A stretch of DNA of 42,954 nt from an uncultured Oscillospiraceae bacterium (lineage in GTDB: Bacteria; Bacillota; Clostridia; Oscillospirales; Ruminococcaceae), in assembly GCA_900547385.1 (NCBI GenBank), contig URGQ01000006.1:1-42954 (forward strand), given 5' to 3'. Below the pieces are notes generated by a model. It did not search any database and was not told the DNA's origin. It saw only the letters and a program-made list of their open reading frames with translations. Positions 24,278-32,119 of this stretch are shown here, piece by piece (the stretch's first letter is position 1; every line of letters begins with the position of its first letter). The position numbers and the translations under genes are program-made.

Positions 24278-24661
24278 TCACTGGGCCAGCTTGGCGTTGG
24301 TCTTTTCCATAAAGCGCTCCGCCCGTATTACGGCGCGGGTATGGCTGCCCTCGCCGATGGCACCGGCGGTATCTTCGGCATAAACCTTGAAAGAAAGAAT
24401 TCTGCCCTCCACCGCGGTCAGTTCCGCCGTAACAGTCACTTTCATCCCCACCGGGCTGGCCGCGGTATGTCGCATATTCATCTCCGTTCCCACACTGGTG
24501 GTGCCTTCCTCCATCAGTCCGGCACAGCAGCCACAGGCTGCCGCTTCCATCCACGCAATAAGAACCGGGGTTGCCAATACAGGTAGGCTGCCGCTCCCCA
24601 CATGGGCAGCGGTATCTGCCTCGGTAACGGTTTTATGTAAGGTAAAGATTTTGTTTTCCAT
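24278..24661 (-). CDS. FlK-like thioesterase (hot-dog fold)
   Basis: 127 residues from 24661 (MENKIFTLHKTVTEADTAAHVGSGSLPVLATP), where AAGGAG stands 8 bases upstream; an earlier in-frame start adds 12 unlikely residues. The pattern LATPVLIAWMEAAA, TTSVGTEMNMRHTAASPVG and VTAELTAVEGRILSFKVYAED fits the small thioesterase family that includes the fluoroacetyl-CoA thioesterase FlK; Thr32, Glu40 and His66 are at the places of the FlK Thr-Glu-His triad. Clostridial members are widespread and their acyl-CoA substrate is unknown. It precedes the DUF3810 gene in a two-gene operon. Confidence 0.82.
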   Translation of the reverse strand: MENKIFTLHKTVTEADTAAHVGSGSLPVLATPVLIAWMEAAACGCCAGLMEEGTTSVGTEMNMRHTAASPVGMKVTVTAELTAVEGRILSFKVYAEDTAGAIGEGSHTRAVIRAERFMEKTNAKLAQ

Positions 24662-24756
24662 AGTAGGTACTCCTTTTATGTTGTATTTTCTCGCCAAACA
24701 TATTGAATGGACAATTATATTTAGCGTTATATCCTGTGTGAATTACTCAAACTGAA

Positions 24757-25278
24757 TTAAGCACCTATTTGTACAATTATAAAATTTTTTGTTTGACTCA
24801 AGCTGAAATAAATTTTTTGTTTCTTTAACATTGGCAACAGTGTGGCTTCTACAGCGATTTTATCAATTCCAAAAGAGCTGATAAAATATAGCTCCCCTCT
24901 TTTCCGTAAAACTCTATAACATTCATTCAAGATCTTTTCTAACTCGTTTTCAACATGCGCAAGTGCATTATAGAACACAATAACATCGACGCTATCACTT
25001 GCCATCTGTAAGTTAATGGCATCCATCAGTAGAAAAACTATGTTTTCTGCATTCCTTACCAATGGCAGCAAGCGACTATCGTCTAAATCAATGCATGTTA
25101 CAGAATGAGCATACTGGGCCGCTTCGAGGGAAAATTCTCCACTGCCGCAAGCAATTTCCAAAACATTTTTACATTCTATACTGTGAACGATTTGGTTTAG
25201 CGCCTCTGTAATCCTTCGCATATCCGTAGCCTCATATCGTCTTTTCTCATGCATTTTCATGCCTGTCCAAAATAGCAT
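24757..25278 (-). CDS. Class I SAM-dependent methyltransferase
   Basis: 173 residues. Motif I VLEIACGSGEFSLEAA (about 39-54), motif II CIDLDDSRL with the acidic ribose-binding residue, the DAINLQMASDSVDVIVFYNALAHV segment and RVLRKRGELYFIS (motif III region) define a Rossmann-fold methyltransferase. The target cannot be told. The protein is short, with almost nothing beyond the core fold, and is more AT-rich than its neighbours, a sign of possible transfer. It stands between the thioesterase gene (95-base gap) and clp (terminator between), so probably has its own promoter. Start supported by GAGGTGG upstream. Confidence 0.8.
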   Translation of the reverse strand: MLFWTGMKMHEKRRYEATDMRRITEALNQIVHSIECKNVLEIACGSGEFSLEAAQYAHSVTCIDLDDSRLLPLVRNAENIVFLLMDAINLQMASDSVDVIVFYNALAHVENELEKILNECYRVLRKRGELYFISSFGIDKIAVEATLLPMLKKQKIYFSLSQTKNFIIVQIGA

Positions 25279-25300
25279 TTGTCATTCCACCTCTATTATA

Positions 25301-25336
25301 AAAAAAGACGCCGCATCTGTAAAGCGACATCTTTTT
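25301..25336 (-). terminator. Terminator after the Clp ATPase gene
   Basis: AAAAGATGTCGC and GCGGCGTCTTTT form a stem (G-U pairs included) with a T run on the minus strand. Confidence 0.7.
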
Positions 25337-25384
25337 ACAATCCGCAAAAGCCGCAGGTCGGCCCGCTCCATACAGAAACTTCAC

Positions 25385-27673
25385 TCACTGCGCCGCCGGT
25401 ATCCGCTCGTGCATCTGCAGGGTGCTCTGCTCCCAGCCGCAGCACAGGATATCCCCGGCACGCAGCTCCCCGGCCAGCAGCCGTTCCGTCAGTGGATCCT
25501 CCACCATGGTGCGTACCAGCCGCCGCAGCGGGCGCGCCCCATAGGGGCCCTCCTCCGCCCCCGCAACAATCTGTTCCACCACCGTGTCCTCAAATTCCAT
25601 CCCGATCTCCTGCTCCCGCAGGCGGCTTTGCACCCCCTGCAGCAGCTGCACCGCGATCTGCCGCAGCTCTTCCTTTCTCAGTGGCTGGAACAGAATCGTC
25701 TCATCCAGTCTACCCAACAACTCCGGTCGCAGCTGCTCCCGCAGTTTGGAGAGCACCATCGTCTTCGCGTCCGCCCCGGCATCGCCAAAGCCCATCCTCT
25801 GCGGATGCAGCATCGCCTCCGCTCCCAGGTTACTGGTCAAGATAACCACCGTGTTGCTGAAGACCGCCAATCTGCCCTGGCTGTCGGTCAGTCGCCCGTC
25901 CTCCAGGATCTGCAGCAGCAAATTGTAAAGATCCGGGTGTGCCTTTTCTATCTCGTCAAAGACCACCACGCTCATTGGGTGTTTTTTCACCGCCTCAGTT
26001 AGGATGCCCCCTTCCTCACACCCCACATAGCCGGGGGGCGCCCCAATAAGCCGGGAAATACTGTGCGGCTCCCGGTATTCGCTCATATCCAGCTTGATGA
26101 TATTCTCCTCGCTGCCGAACAGCGTTTTGCCCAATGCGTAGCACAACTGGGTCTTGCCCACTCCACTGGGCCCCAGGAACAAAAAGCTCCCAATGGGCCG
26201 CCGGGGATCCCGCAGCCCAGCATTGCTGCGCAGGATGGCATGAATGACCGTCTCCACTGCCTCCTGCTGTCCTACCACACTCTGCCGCAGGCCGTTTTCC
26301 AGCCGCTCGGCCGAAAGGCCCTGTCCCACCGCAAGCCCGGTCATCGCCCCCGCCGCCTGCTGTACCTCCCGCTGGGTCAGTATCAGCCGCCGGGATGCTC
26401 TCATTCCGCTTCCCAGCATATCCGCCCGGTGGATTCGTAGCCTGGCTGCCGCTTCATCCAGCAGGTCCAGCGCCTTATCCGGCAAAAAGCGCGCCGGGAA
26501 ATACCGCACCGAAAGCCGGATCGCCGCCTCCAGTGCGTCCTCGGTAATGATCATCCCGTGGTGCTGTTCATAGCGCGGGCACAGCCCCCGCAGGATCGCC
26601 ATTGTCTGTTCCTCGGTAGGCTCCTCCACCAGCACACTTTGGAACCGCCGGGCCAGCGCGCCGTCCTTTTCGATGGTCTTGCGGTACTCCGCTATGGTGG
26701 TGGCACCAATAACCTGCAATTCCCCGCGGGCAAGTTTCGGCTTCATGATATTAGCCGCATCTACCGCGCCTTCCGCCGCGCCAATGCCCATAATGGTATG
26801 AATCTCATCAATAAAAAGAATCACATCCCCAGCCGCCGCCACTTCCTCCATAATGGACCGGATCCGCTCCTCAAAGTCACCGCGATACTTGGTACCGGCC
26901 ACCATTGCGGGCAGGTCCAGAGTAATGATCCGCTTATCCGCCAGAGCCAGCGGCACCCGGCCCTCCGCAATGCGCTGCGCCAACCCCTCCACCACGGCGG
27001 TCTTGCCCACTCCCGCCTCACCGATCAGACAGGGATTATTTTTGGAACGCCGCGAAAGGATCTGCAATAACCGCTCTGTCTCCTGTTCCCGCCCAATGAC
27101 CGGATCCAGCCGCCCCTGCCGGGCCAGCTCAGTCAGCTCCCGGCCAAAGCGGTCCAGCATCACACTGCGGGTCTGCCGCTGGGCCTTTCCCACCACTTTG
27201 GGGATCTGCCGGTCGTTATTCTGCTCACACTGCTCCAGCCGTATCGTCTCCCGCAGGGCAATGGTCAGGTTGGGGATATCCACTGCGAGCTTATTCATCA
27301 GTCTTACCGCCCCGGAATCCTGTTGTCCGCACAGCGCCAGCAGCAGGTGCTCGGTCCCCGCCTGCAAAAATCCGCCCATCTGGGCCTCCCGCAGCGCTTC
27401 CTCCACTGCGGCGCGGTAATGCACCGTCGTTTCCTCCGACTCCAGCAGGGTGGGATGTCCCCTACCCACCATTTGCAGCAAGGCACGCTCGGTCTTTCCC
27501 GCTGTTACACGCCGCTGAAAAAGCAGCGTATAAGCCGCTCCGGCCCCCTCTCGCAGCAACGCCAGCAGCAGGTGCTCACTGCCGATATAGGTATGCCCTG
27601 CCTGCTGCGCCGCCCGCTGGGCGCCCTCCAATGCCGCGGCCGCCCGCGGTGTAAAGCCATTGTATTGATTCAT
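25385..27673 (-). CDS. ClpC/ClpA-type AAA+ unfoldase without middle domain
   Basis: 762 residues from 27673 (MNQYNGFTPRAAAALEGAQ; GGAGGGGAG upstream); the frame continues 72 codons further but that part looks non-coding. Layout: double Clp-N domain (1-145), AAA1 with GEAGVGKT (218-225) and FIDEIHT, AAA2 with GPSGVGKT (501-508) and VFDEIEKAHPD. Between the AAA1 lid (DEAAARLRIHRAD) and VVGQ at 467 there are only about 55 residues, so the coiled-coil M domain of ClpC and ClpB is missing. MGF in QRMGFGDAG may be the ClpP-docking tripeptide. It would feed substrates to ClpP. The gene is divergent from two small cysteine-rich genes. Confidence 0.9.
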   Translation of the reverse strand: MNQYNGFTPRAAAALEGAQRAAQQAGHTYIGSEHLLLALLREGAGAAYTLLFQRRVTAGKTERALLQMVGRGHPTLLESEETTVHYRAAVEEALREAQMGGFLQAGTEHLLLALCGQQDSGAVRLMNKLAVDIPNLTIALRETIRLEQCEQNNDRQIPKVVGKAQRQTRSVMLDRFGRELTELARQGRLDPVIGREQETERLLQILSRRSKNNPCLIGEAGVGKTAVVEGLAQRIAEGRVPLALADKRIITLDLPAMVAGTKYRGDFEERIRSIMEEVAAAGDVILFIDEIHTIMGIGAAEGAVDAANIMKPKLARGELQVIGATTIAEYRKTIEKDGALARRFQSVLVEEPTEEQTMAILRGLCPRYEQHHGMIITEDALEAAIRLSVRYFPARFLPDKALDLLDEAAARLRIHRADMLGSGMRASRRLILTQREVQQAAGAMTGLAVGQGLSAERLENGLRQSVVGQQEAVETVIHAILRSNAGLRDPRRPIGSFLFLGPSGVGKTQLCYALGKTLFGSEENIIKLDMSEYREPHSISRLIGAPPGYVGCEEGGILTEAVKKHPMSVVVFDEIEKAHPDLYNLLLQILEDGRLTDSQGRLAVFSNTVVILTSNLGAEAMLHPQRMGFGDAGADAKTMVLSKLREQLRPELLGRLDETILFQPLRKEELRQIAVQLLQGVQSRLREQEIGMEFEDTVVEQIVAGAEEGPYGARPLRRLVRTMVEDPLTERLLAGELRAGDILCCGWEQSTLQMHERIPAAQ

Positions 27674-27755
27674 AGGGTCTCCCCTCCTTTTTTGTTCTGC
27701 CCTTAATATTGGCTGCATCCAGCCGCTTAAACGCCGCACCAAAATCTCCCCGCGA

Positions 27756-27763
27756 CATAAGAT
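27756..27763 (+). promoter_or_regulatory. Possible sporulation-type -10 (CATAAGAT) before the cysteine-rich genes
   Basis: CATAAGAT resembles the CATA-type -10 boxes of sigma-E/sigma-K promoters and lies about 35 bases before the first small gene. No clear vegetative promoter is visible there. This is a weak call. Confidence 0.25.
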
Positions 27764-27797
27764 GGGGTGATCCCAATGTAAAGGAGGCATCTCTGCT

Positions 27798-28013
27798 ATG
27801 TTTGGTAACTGCTGCAATACCTGCTGCCCTGCCGATAGCAACCGCGGGCTCTTCGGCATCTGCCTGAATGACGCCACCCTGGTCATCATTCTTCTTGCTA
27901 TCTGGCTGCTGAGCAGCGGCGGACTGAGCGGCTACGGCGGCTGTGGCTGTGGCTGTAATACATGCGGCGGCGGACGCAGTGGCTGCGGCGACTGCGGCTG
28001 CGGCTGCAACTAA
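27798..28013 (+). CDS. Small cysteine/glycine-rich membrane protein 1
   Basis: 71 residues with AAAGGAGG upstream. The N-terminus carries paired cysteines (NCCNTCCPAD), then comes a hydrophobic helix (ATLVIILLAIWLL, about residues 26-38), then a Gly/Cys tail ending in GCGCGCNTCGGG...CGDCGCGCN. In total about 14 cysteines in 71 residues. It resembles proteins often labelled chorion-class high-cysteine proteins in Clostridia, for which no function is known. A role in the spore coat or in metal or disulfide chemistry at a membrane is conceivable. It is followed after 28 bases by a similar gene, so they are probably one transcript. Confidence 0.72.
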   Translation: MFGNCCNTCCPADSNRGLFGICLNDATLVIILLAIWLLSSGGLSGYGGCGCGCNTCGGGRSGCGDCGCGCN

Positions 28014-28041
28014 CCTTTTTTGAATAATAGGAGGGTACACT

Positions 28042-28233
28042 ATGGGCTGCAATTCTTGTGGATGCGGCGGCAGCTGCGGCTGCGGCAATAACTGGTGGTG
28101 GATCATCATTCTCATTCTGGTGTGGCTGTGGCTCACCGGCGGCAATGCCACCAACATCTCCGCCTACCGCACCTGCGGCTGCGGCGATACCAGCACGAAC
28201 GGCTGCGGCGGCTGCGGCTGTGGCTGCAATTAA
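28042..28233 (+). CDS. Small cysteine/glycine-rich membrane protein 2
   Basis: 63 residues with a strong AGGAGGG site 7 bases before ATG. It has the same plan as its neighbour: Cys/Gly N-terminus (GCNSCGCGGSCGCG), one hydrophobic helix rich in Trp (NNWWWIIILILVWLWL, residues 16-31), and a Cys/Gly tail that ends in GCGGCGCGCN, the same last four residues (CGCN) as protein 1. The two share little sequence in the middle, so the plan and not the exact sequence is conserved. A bidirectional terminator follows. Function unknown. Confidence 0.72.
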   Translation: MGCNSCGCGGSCGCGNNWWWIIILILVWLWLTGGNATNISAYRTCGCGDTSTNGCGGCGCGCN

Positions 28234-28246
28234 GCCAACCCCACGC

Positions 28247-28277
28247 AAAAAAGGGAGCCAAAAGGCTCCCTTTTTTT
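28247..28277. terminator. Bidirectional terminator
   Basis: AAAAAAGGGAGCC and GGCTCCCTTTTTT form a perfect stem with an AAAA loop, serving both the cysteine-rich genes (plus) and the glycosyltransferase gene (minus). Confidence 0.88.
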
Positions 28278-28285
28278 ATGCAGCA

Positions 28286-29419
28286 TTATTCTTCTTTTGT
28301 GGGCAAAGGTACCGTTCCCTTTTCTATCAGATCCGTGATTGCCGCCACCGCGCCCTGCGGAATACTCCGCTGCGCCAGCATCATACGGTTGCGCATGGCT
28401 GCGCTGCTCAGCAGCCGCCGCACGGCAGAAAGGGTATCCCGCACGCTCTCGGTCCCCAGCGCCATCCCATAGCGAGTAAAGAATTCCAGATTACGGCTCT
28501 CGCAGCCGGGGACGCTCAGCATCAGCACCGCCGGCACCCCCTTTTGGGCGATCTCGGTACAGGAAAGCCCGCCAGGCTTACCCACTACCAGGTCGGCCGC
28601 CGAATAGTAAAGATCCATCCGGTCGGTAAAGCCCACCGGGTACAGCCGCTCCAGGAATTTGGCATACCGCTGCAGCTCCTTCAGGTCGCCCTTGTTCTTC
28701 CCGCAGATGACCACCACAAAGCTATCCTTAGGCAGCCGACGCAGCAGTTTCAAGGCCAGGGTCGTCATCGGCCCGCAGCCAATGGAGCCGCTCATCACCA
28801 GCACCATCTCCCCCTGCTGGGGCAGGTGCAGCAACCGCCGGGCCACATTCCGGTCCACATGGGCGGCCATTGCCGGGTTGGTGGGAATACCCAGCGGCAG
28901 CAGACGATCCTCCGGGATGCCCCGGGCGGTAAATTCCGGGATCAGCCTCTCATCCGGAATGACCCAGTAATCAGGCGTGATCTCATCCACACAAGGACTG
29001 CAGGTGTAGTCGGTCGCTATAAAATAAAACGGCTTGGTGTGCCCGTATTTCCGGCGCAGTCTGGTCAGCATCTCCGCTGGAAACACATGCGGCGTCACTA
29101 TGGCGTCAAACCCACCCGAAAGCAGGTAGCGGTACAGCTGCGGCACACAGATGGCATTCATCTTGTATTCAAAGGAGGTCTCGTCCTCCCCCAGCACTCG
29201 CTCCTCTTTTTTGCGGTAGCCCGCCCCGTATATTTTGGGGAAATACCGGTAGGCGATGGTGTGCAGGTGGCTGATCGCCTCCGAAAAATGCTTGGGCCCA
29301 AAGGAAAGAGCATCCGCCACCGCGCAGGTGTGCCCGCGGGATTCCAGCTCCCGGCGCAGGGCTGCCGCCGCGGCATTGTGTCCGCCGCCGGTATTGCAGG
29401 TCAGGATGAGAACTTTCAT
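28286..29419 (-). CDS. MGDG-synthase/UgtP-like glycosyltransferase (GT28)
   Basis: 377 residues from 29419 (MKVLILTCNTGGGHNAAAAAL). The N-terminal domain has the GGGHN motif typical of monogalactosyldiacylglycerol synthases and UgtP, and the C-terminal GT28 part has MSGSIGCGPM, VVICGKNK, VGFTDRMDLYYSAADLVVGKPGGLSCTEIAQKGVPAVL, the UDP-sugar binding region. Such enzymes add glucose or galactose to diacylglycerol at the inner membrane face. Its ATG overlaps the TGA of the preceding acyltransferase-like gene by four bases, so the two products probably act in one glycolipid pathway. A weak AAAGGGGG site precedes it. Confidence 0.87.
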   Translation of the reverse strand: MKVLILTCNTGGGHNAAAAALRRELESRGHTCAVADALSFGPKHFSEAISHLHTIAYRYFPKIYGAGYRKKEERVLGEDETSFEYKMNAICVPQLYRYLLSGGFDAIVTPHVFPAEMLTRLRRKYGHTKPFYFIATDYTCSPCVDEITPDYWVIPDERLIPEFTARGIPEDRLLPLGIPTNPAMAAHVDRNVARRLLHLPQQGEMVLVMSGSIGCGPMTTLALKLLRRLPKDSFVVVICGKNKGDLKELQRYAKFLERLYPVGFTDRMDLYYSAADLVVGKPGGLSCTEIAQKGVPAVLMLSVPGCESRNLEFFTRYGMALGTESVRDTLSAVRRLLSSAAMRNRMMLAQRSIPQGAVAAITDLIEKGTVPLPTKEE

Positions 29420-29973
29420 GTCGTTTCGGCCCCCTTTCTTTGGCAGCGCCGCAGCAGGGCGCACAGCCGCGGCCGGTTATACCGTTGGATGATAATACAC
29501 GGAATGTGAGAGAACCCATACAGCAGCACTACCAATATCGCCATCGGTCCATGAGCAAAGACAAATACCAGCGGCGTCGCCAGCATCAGTACCCAGTGGA
29601 TGAGCTCCGCCACACAGGTTTCCTGCAGCAGTCGGGTAGCGTTTTCGGCGTCGTTCTGCCCACGAATGGTCTTGGCATATTCATGCCCACCCCAGCGGCT
29701 TTTATCCGGCACCCTGTCCTTCCACTTGCGGATCTCCATTTTTTCATAGATCTTGCCGTTTTTCTCCCATGCGCAGGTCTTGTAGGGGAAGCGATCCCAG
29801 TGAAACCACCGGCGGGGCAGCAGCTCCCCAATGATCCCGCCGCTGATGCCCAAAGCCGCGATCACCCCCACCGAGATGGTCGCCTGCAGGGCGGCCTCCG
29901 GCGCAAACAGCCACAGCGCTCCCAGGATAGCCGCTACGGCCAGACAGATCAAAATGGGCGTCAAGATCGTCAT
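29416..29973 (-). CDS. CrtO-like membrane acyltransferase family protein
   Basis: 185 residues from 29973 (MTILTPILICLAVAA; AAGGAG upstream); a longer frame is less likely. Two hydrophobic segments (about 5-42) precede WFHWDRFPYKTCAWEKNGKIYEKMEIRKWKDRVPD, and two more lie near the C-terminus (about 126-158). The E-x-x-G-x-x-YE-x-x-xIRKWKD-x-xPD block is the mark of the family named after glycosyl-4,4'-diaponeurosporenoate acyltransferase (CrtO), which also occurs in many Firmicutes that make no carotenoids. No carotenoid genes are nearby. Coupled with the glycosyltransferase, it may acylate a glycolipid (inference). Confidence 0.72.
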   Translation of the reverse strand: MTILTPILICLAVAAILGALWLFAPEAALQATISVGVIAALGISGGIIGELLPRRWFHWDRFPYKTCAWEKNGKIYEKMEIRKWKDRVPDKSRWGGHEYAKTIRGQNDAENATRLLQETCVAELIHWVLMLATPLVFVFAHGPMAILVVLLYGFSHIPCIIIQRYNRPRLCALLRRCQRKGAETT

Positions 29974-30104
29974 AGGTTTCTCCTTTTCCTCATTTACAGT
30001 ATGGCGAAAAAAGCTGTAAGAGGTATTATAGCATCGCGGCCGCCTTATTTCCATCCGGGAATATTAACATTATCTTAATTTGGGACACACCGACCTATTT
30101 GGGT

Positions 30105-30135
30105 AAAAAAAGGAGGACCCTGCAATCCTCCTCTG
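30105..30135 (-). terminator. Terminator after the Na/phosphate cotransporter gene
   Basis: AGGAGGA and TCCTCCT (with 8-base loop) followed by a run of seven T on the minus strand, just after the stop at 30139. Confidence 0.8.
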
Positions 30136-30138
30136 TGC

Positions 30139-31935
30139 TCAGCGGTATTCCGCCGCCTGTCTGGCAATATAGGCCGATTCCGGCAGTGTATATTTCTCCC
30201 TGAATTTCACATACATCTCCCGGAACGCATCGCTGTCACGCTTCATTTCGTTTAGGTAGCGGTGGGAGTCCAGCGCGTCGTGCTGCAGCTCGATGACCGC
30301 CACCGCAATGTTGGAGCAGTGGTCGGAAATCCGTTCATAGTCAGTCAGCAGGTCGGTTAGGATAAATCCCAGCTCGATGGAACAGCGGCCCGCCTGCAGG
30401 CGTGCCAGGTGGTTCTGCTTTATCTCCTTGGTCAGTGCGTCAATGACCTGCTCCAACGGCTCCACATGGTGGGCCATCTCATGGTCGGTATTGATATAGC
30501 AATCGGTTGTCAACTGCAAAATCTCCCGCACCGCAGCGGAAAGCACCCCCAACTCCCGCCGGGCCTCCTCCGAGAAAAACAGCGATTTGATCTCCAGCTC
30601 CTTGCCGGCCTTTACCAGGTTCACGGCGTGGTCGCCCAGCCGCTCAAAGTCCCCGATGGCGTGCTGCATTTTCCCCACGCGGCGGCTATCCTGCTGGGAA
30701 AGCGCCTGCGCCGAAAGGTACACCAGGTAGGTATCCAGCCGGTCCTCATACAGATCCAGCGTGTCCTCCTGCTTCAGTACCACCTCGGCGTCCTGCTCAT
30801 TGTAGGCGCCGATGAGCGAGATTGCCCGTTCCAGCGAATCCCTTGCCGTCCCGGCCATCCGGAAGGTATAGTGGTCACACTCCTGCAGCGCCACCGAAGG
30901 GGAACGGAGCAGCAGCAGGTCGGGCGCGTACTGCATGGAGTCCTTAGGTGCCGTTTCGTCTTTGGCCTTCACCAGCCACTTGCCCAGCTTCACCAGGTAC
31001 TTGGTAAATGGCATCAAAATGGCGGTAATAGCCAGGTTATATATGGTATGCACCATGGCAATATTCCATGGTGTCACTGCAATATGGATAAAATCAAGCT
31101 GAAGCACCGAGGTGATCAACAGGTACAACGGCAGGCAGATAACAGTACCAATGACCTTGATGGAAAAGTGGATGACCGCCACCCGCTTGGCCTTGTAGCT
31201 TGTCCCAATGCTGGAAATCAGCGAGGTGGCGCAGGTGCCAATGTTTAGGCCCATCACCATGGGAATGACCATCTCATAGGTCAGGCTGCCGGTCAGCGCC
31301 AGCGCCTGCAGAATACCCACCGAGGCCGCCGAGCTTTGGATCACGGCGGTAAACAGGGTGGCCACCACCAGGCCCAGTAACGGGTTACGCAGCCCCGCTA
31401 GGATCGCCGAAAACTCCGGCATCTCCGCCAGCGGGCTTACCGCGTCGCTCATCACCACCATGCCGTACATCAAAACGGTAAAGCCCACCAGCACCGTACC
31501 AATGCTCTTTTTCTTATCGTTTTTACACACCATCATCATCACTACGCCGATGATGGCTAAAATGGGCGAGAAATTTTCGGGTTTCAGCATCTTCAGCCAC
31601 ACATTCCCGCTTTGAATGCCGGAAAGGGAGAGGATCCACGCCGTCAGCGTCGTGCCGATATTCGCGCCGAAGATGACATACAGCGTCTGGCCAAATTTCA
31701 TGATCCCGGAATTGACCAGACCCACCAGCATAACCGTGACCGCCGAGGAGGACTGCACCGCTATGGTAATGGCCGCGCCCAGCAGCAGGCTCACCCAGGG
31801 GCTCGCTGTCATTGTTTTCAGCAGCTGCTCCAGCTTACCGCCCGCCATCTTTTCCAGGTTGCTGGACATCACATTCATACCGAACAGGAAAAAGGCCAGG
31901 CCCAGTACCAGCCGCAGAAGCGCAAAAATATCCAT
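30139..31935 (-). CDS. Na/Pi cotransporter II-like protein with PhoU domain
   Basis: 598 residues from 31935 (MDIFALLRLVLGLAFFLFGMNVMS; AAGGAG upstream). Two Na-Pi cotransport repeats are visible, each with the QSSSA motif: TIAVQSSSAVTVMLVGLVNSG and TAVIQSSAASVGILQALA. Both belong to an N-terminal membrane part of about 310 residues. From about residue 330 the protein is soluble, helical and PhoU-like (RDSLERAISL, HAIGDFERLGDHAVNLVKAG, DYERISDHCSNIAVAVIEL). It imports phosphate with sodium; the PhoU-like tail may regulate transport. A promoter with TGGACA/18/TACAAT stands upstream. Single-gene unit. Confidence 0.92.
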   Translation of the reverse strand: MDIFALLRLVLGLAFFLFGMNVMSSNLEKMAGGKLEQLLKTMTASPWVSLLLGAAITIAVQSSSAVTVMLVGLVNSGIMKFGQTLYVIFGANIGTTLTAWILSLSGIQSGNVWLKMLKPENFSPILAIIGVVMMMVCKNDKKKSIGTVLVGFTVLMYGMVVMSDAVSPLAEMPEFSAILAGLRNPLLGLVVATLFTAVIQSSAASVGILQALALTGSLTYEMVIPMVMGLNIGTCATSLISSIGTSYKAKRVAVIHFSIKVIGTVICLPLYLLITSVLQLDFIHIAVTPWNIAMVHTIYNLAITAILMPFTKYLVKLGKWLVKAKDETAPKDSMQYAPDLLLLRSPSVALQECDHYTFRMAGTARDSLERAISLIGAYNEQDAEVVLKQEDTLDLYEDRLDTYLVYLSAQALSQQDSRRVGKMQHAIGDFERLGDHAVNLVKAGKELEIKSLFFSEEARRELGVLSAAVREILQLTTDCYINTDHEMAHHVEPLEQVIDALTKEIKQNHLARLQAGRCSIELGFILTDLLTDYERISDHCSNIAVAVIELQHDALDSHRYLNEMKRDSDAFREMYVKFREKYTLPESAYIARQAAEYR

Positions 31936-31992
31936 GTCTTCTTCTCCTTCGGGCATCCACCCGCCCATTACTTCATCTTTGCATACTGTTTT

Positions 31993-32022
31993 ATTGTAAC
32001 TCATTTTGGGGAAAGTTGTCCA
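31993..32022 (-). promoter_or_regulatory. Promoter of the Na/Pi cotransporter gene
   Basis: TGGACA (32017-32022), 18 bases, TACAAT (31993-31998) on the minus strand. Confidence 0.55.
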
Positions 32023-32071
32023 GTCAATTTGCCGCAAAGGATGCATTTTCCCCATATTTGTGCAGTTGCAT

Positions 32072-32110
32072 AAATATAGGGCAGGCCCAGCGGCCCGCCC
32101 TATATTTTTT
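32072..32110 (-). terminator. Terminator after the carboxypeptidase gene
   Basis: AAATATAGGGC and GCCCTATATTT enclose a GC-rich loop and are followed by T residues; the near-symmetric A/T flanks allow action in both directions. Confidence 0.75.
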
Positions 32111-32119
32111 GCCGAATAT

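Noticed and set aside
27674..27889. 72-codon N-terminal extension of the Clp ATPase
   Set aside because: Low-complexity, not Clp-like, overlaps the first cysteine-rich gene on the other strand; the Clp-N domain starts at 27673 with its own ribosome binding site.
27576..28157. Long minus-strand frames opposite the cysteine-rich genes (Ala-repeat proteins)
   Set aside because: Poly-Ala and His-Ser repeats arise from reading GCGGCTGC tracts backwards; no start site support.
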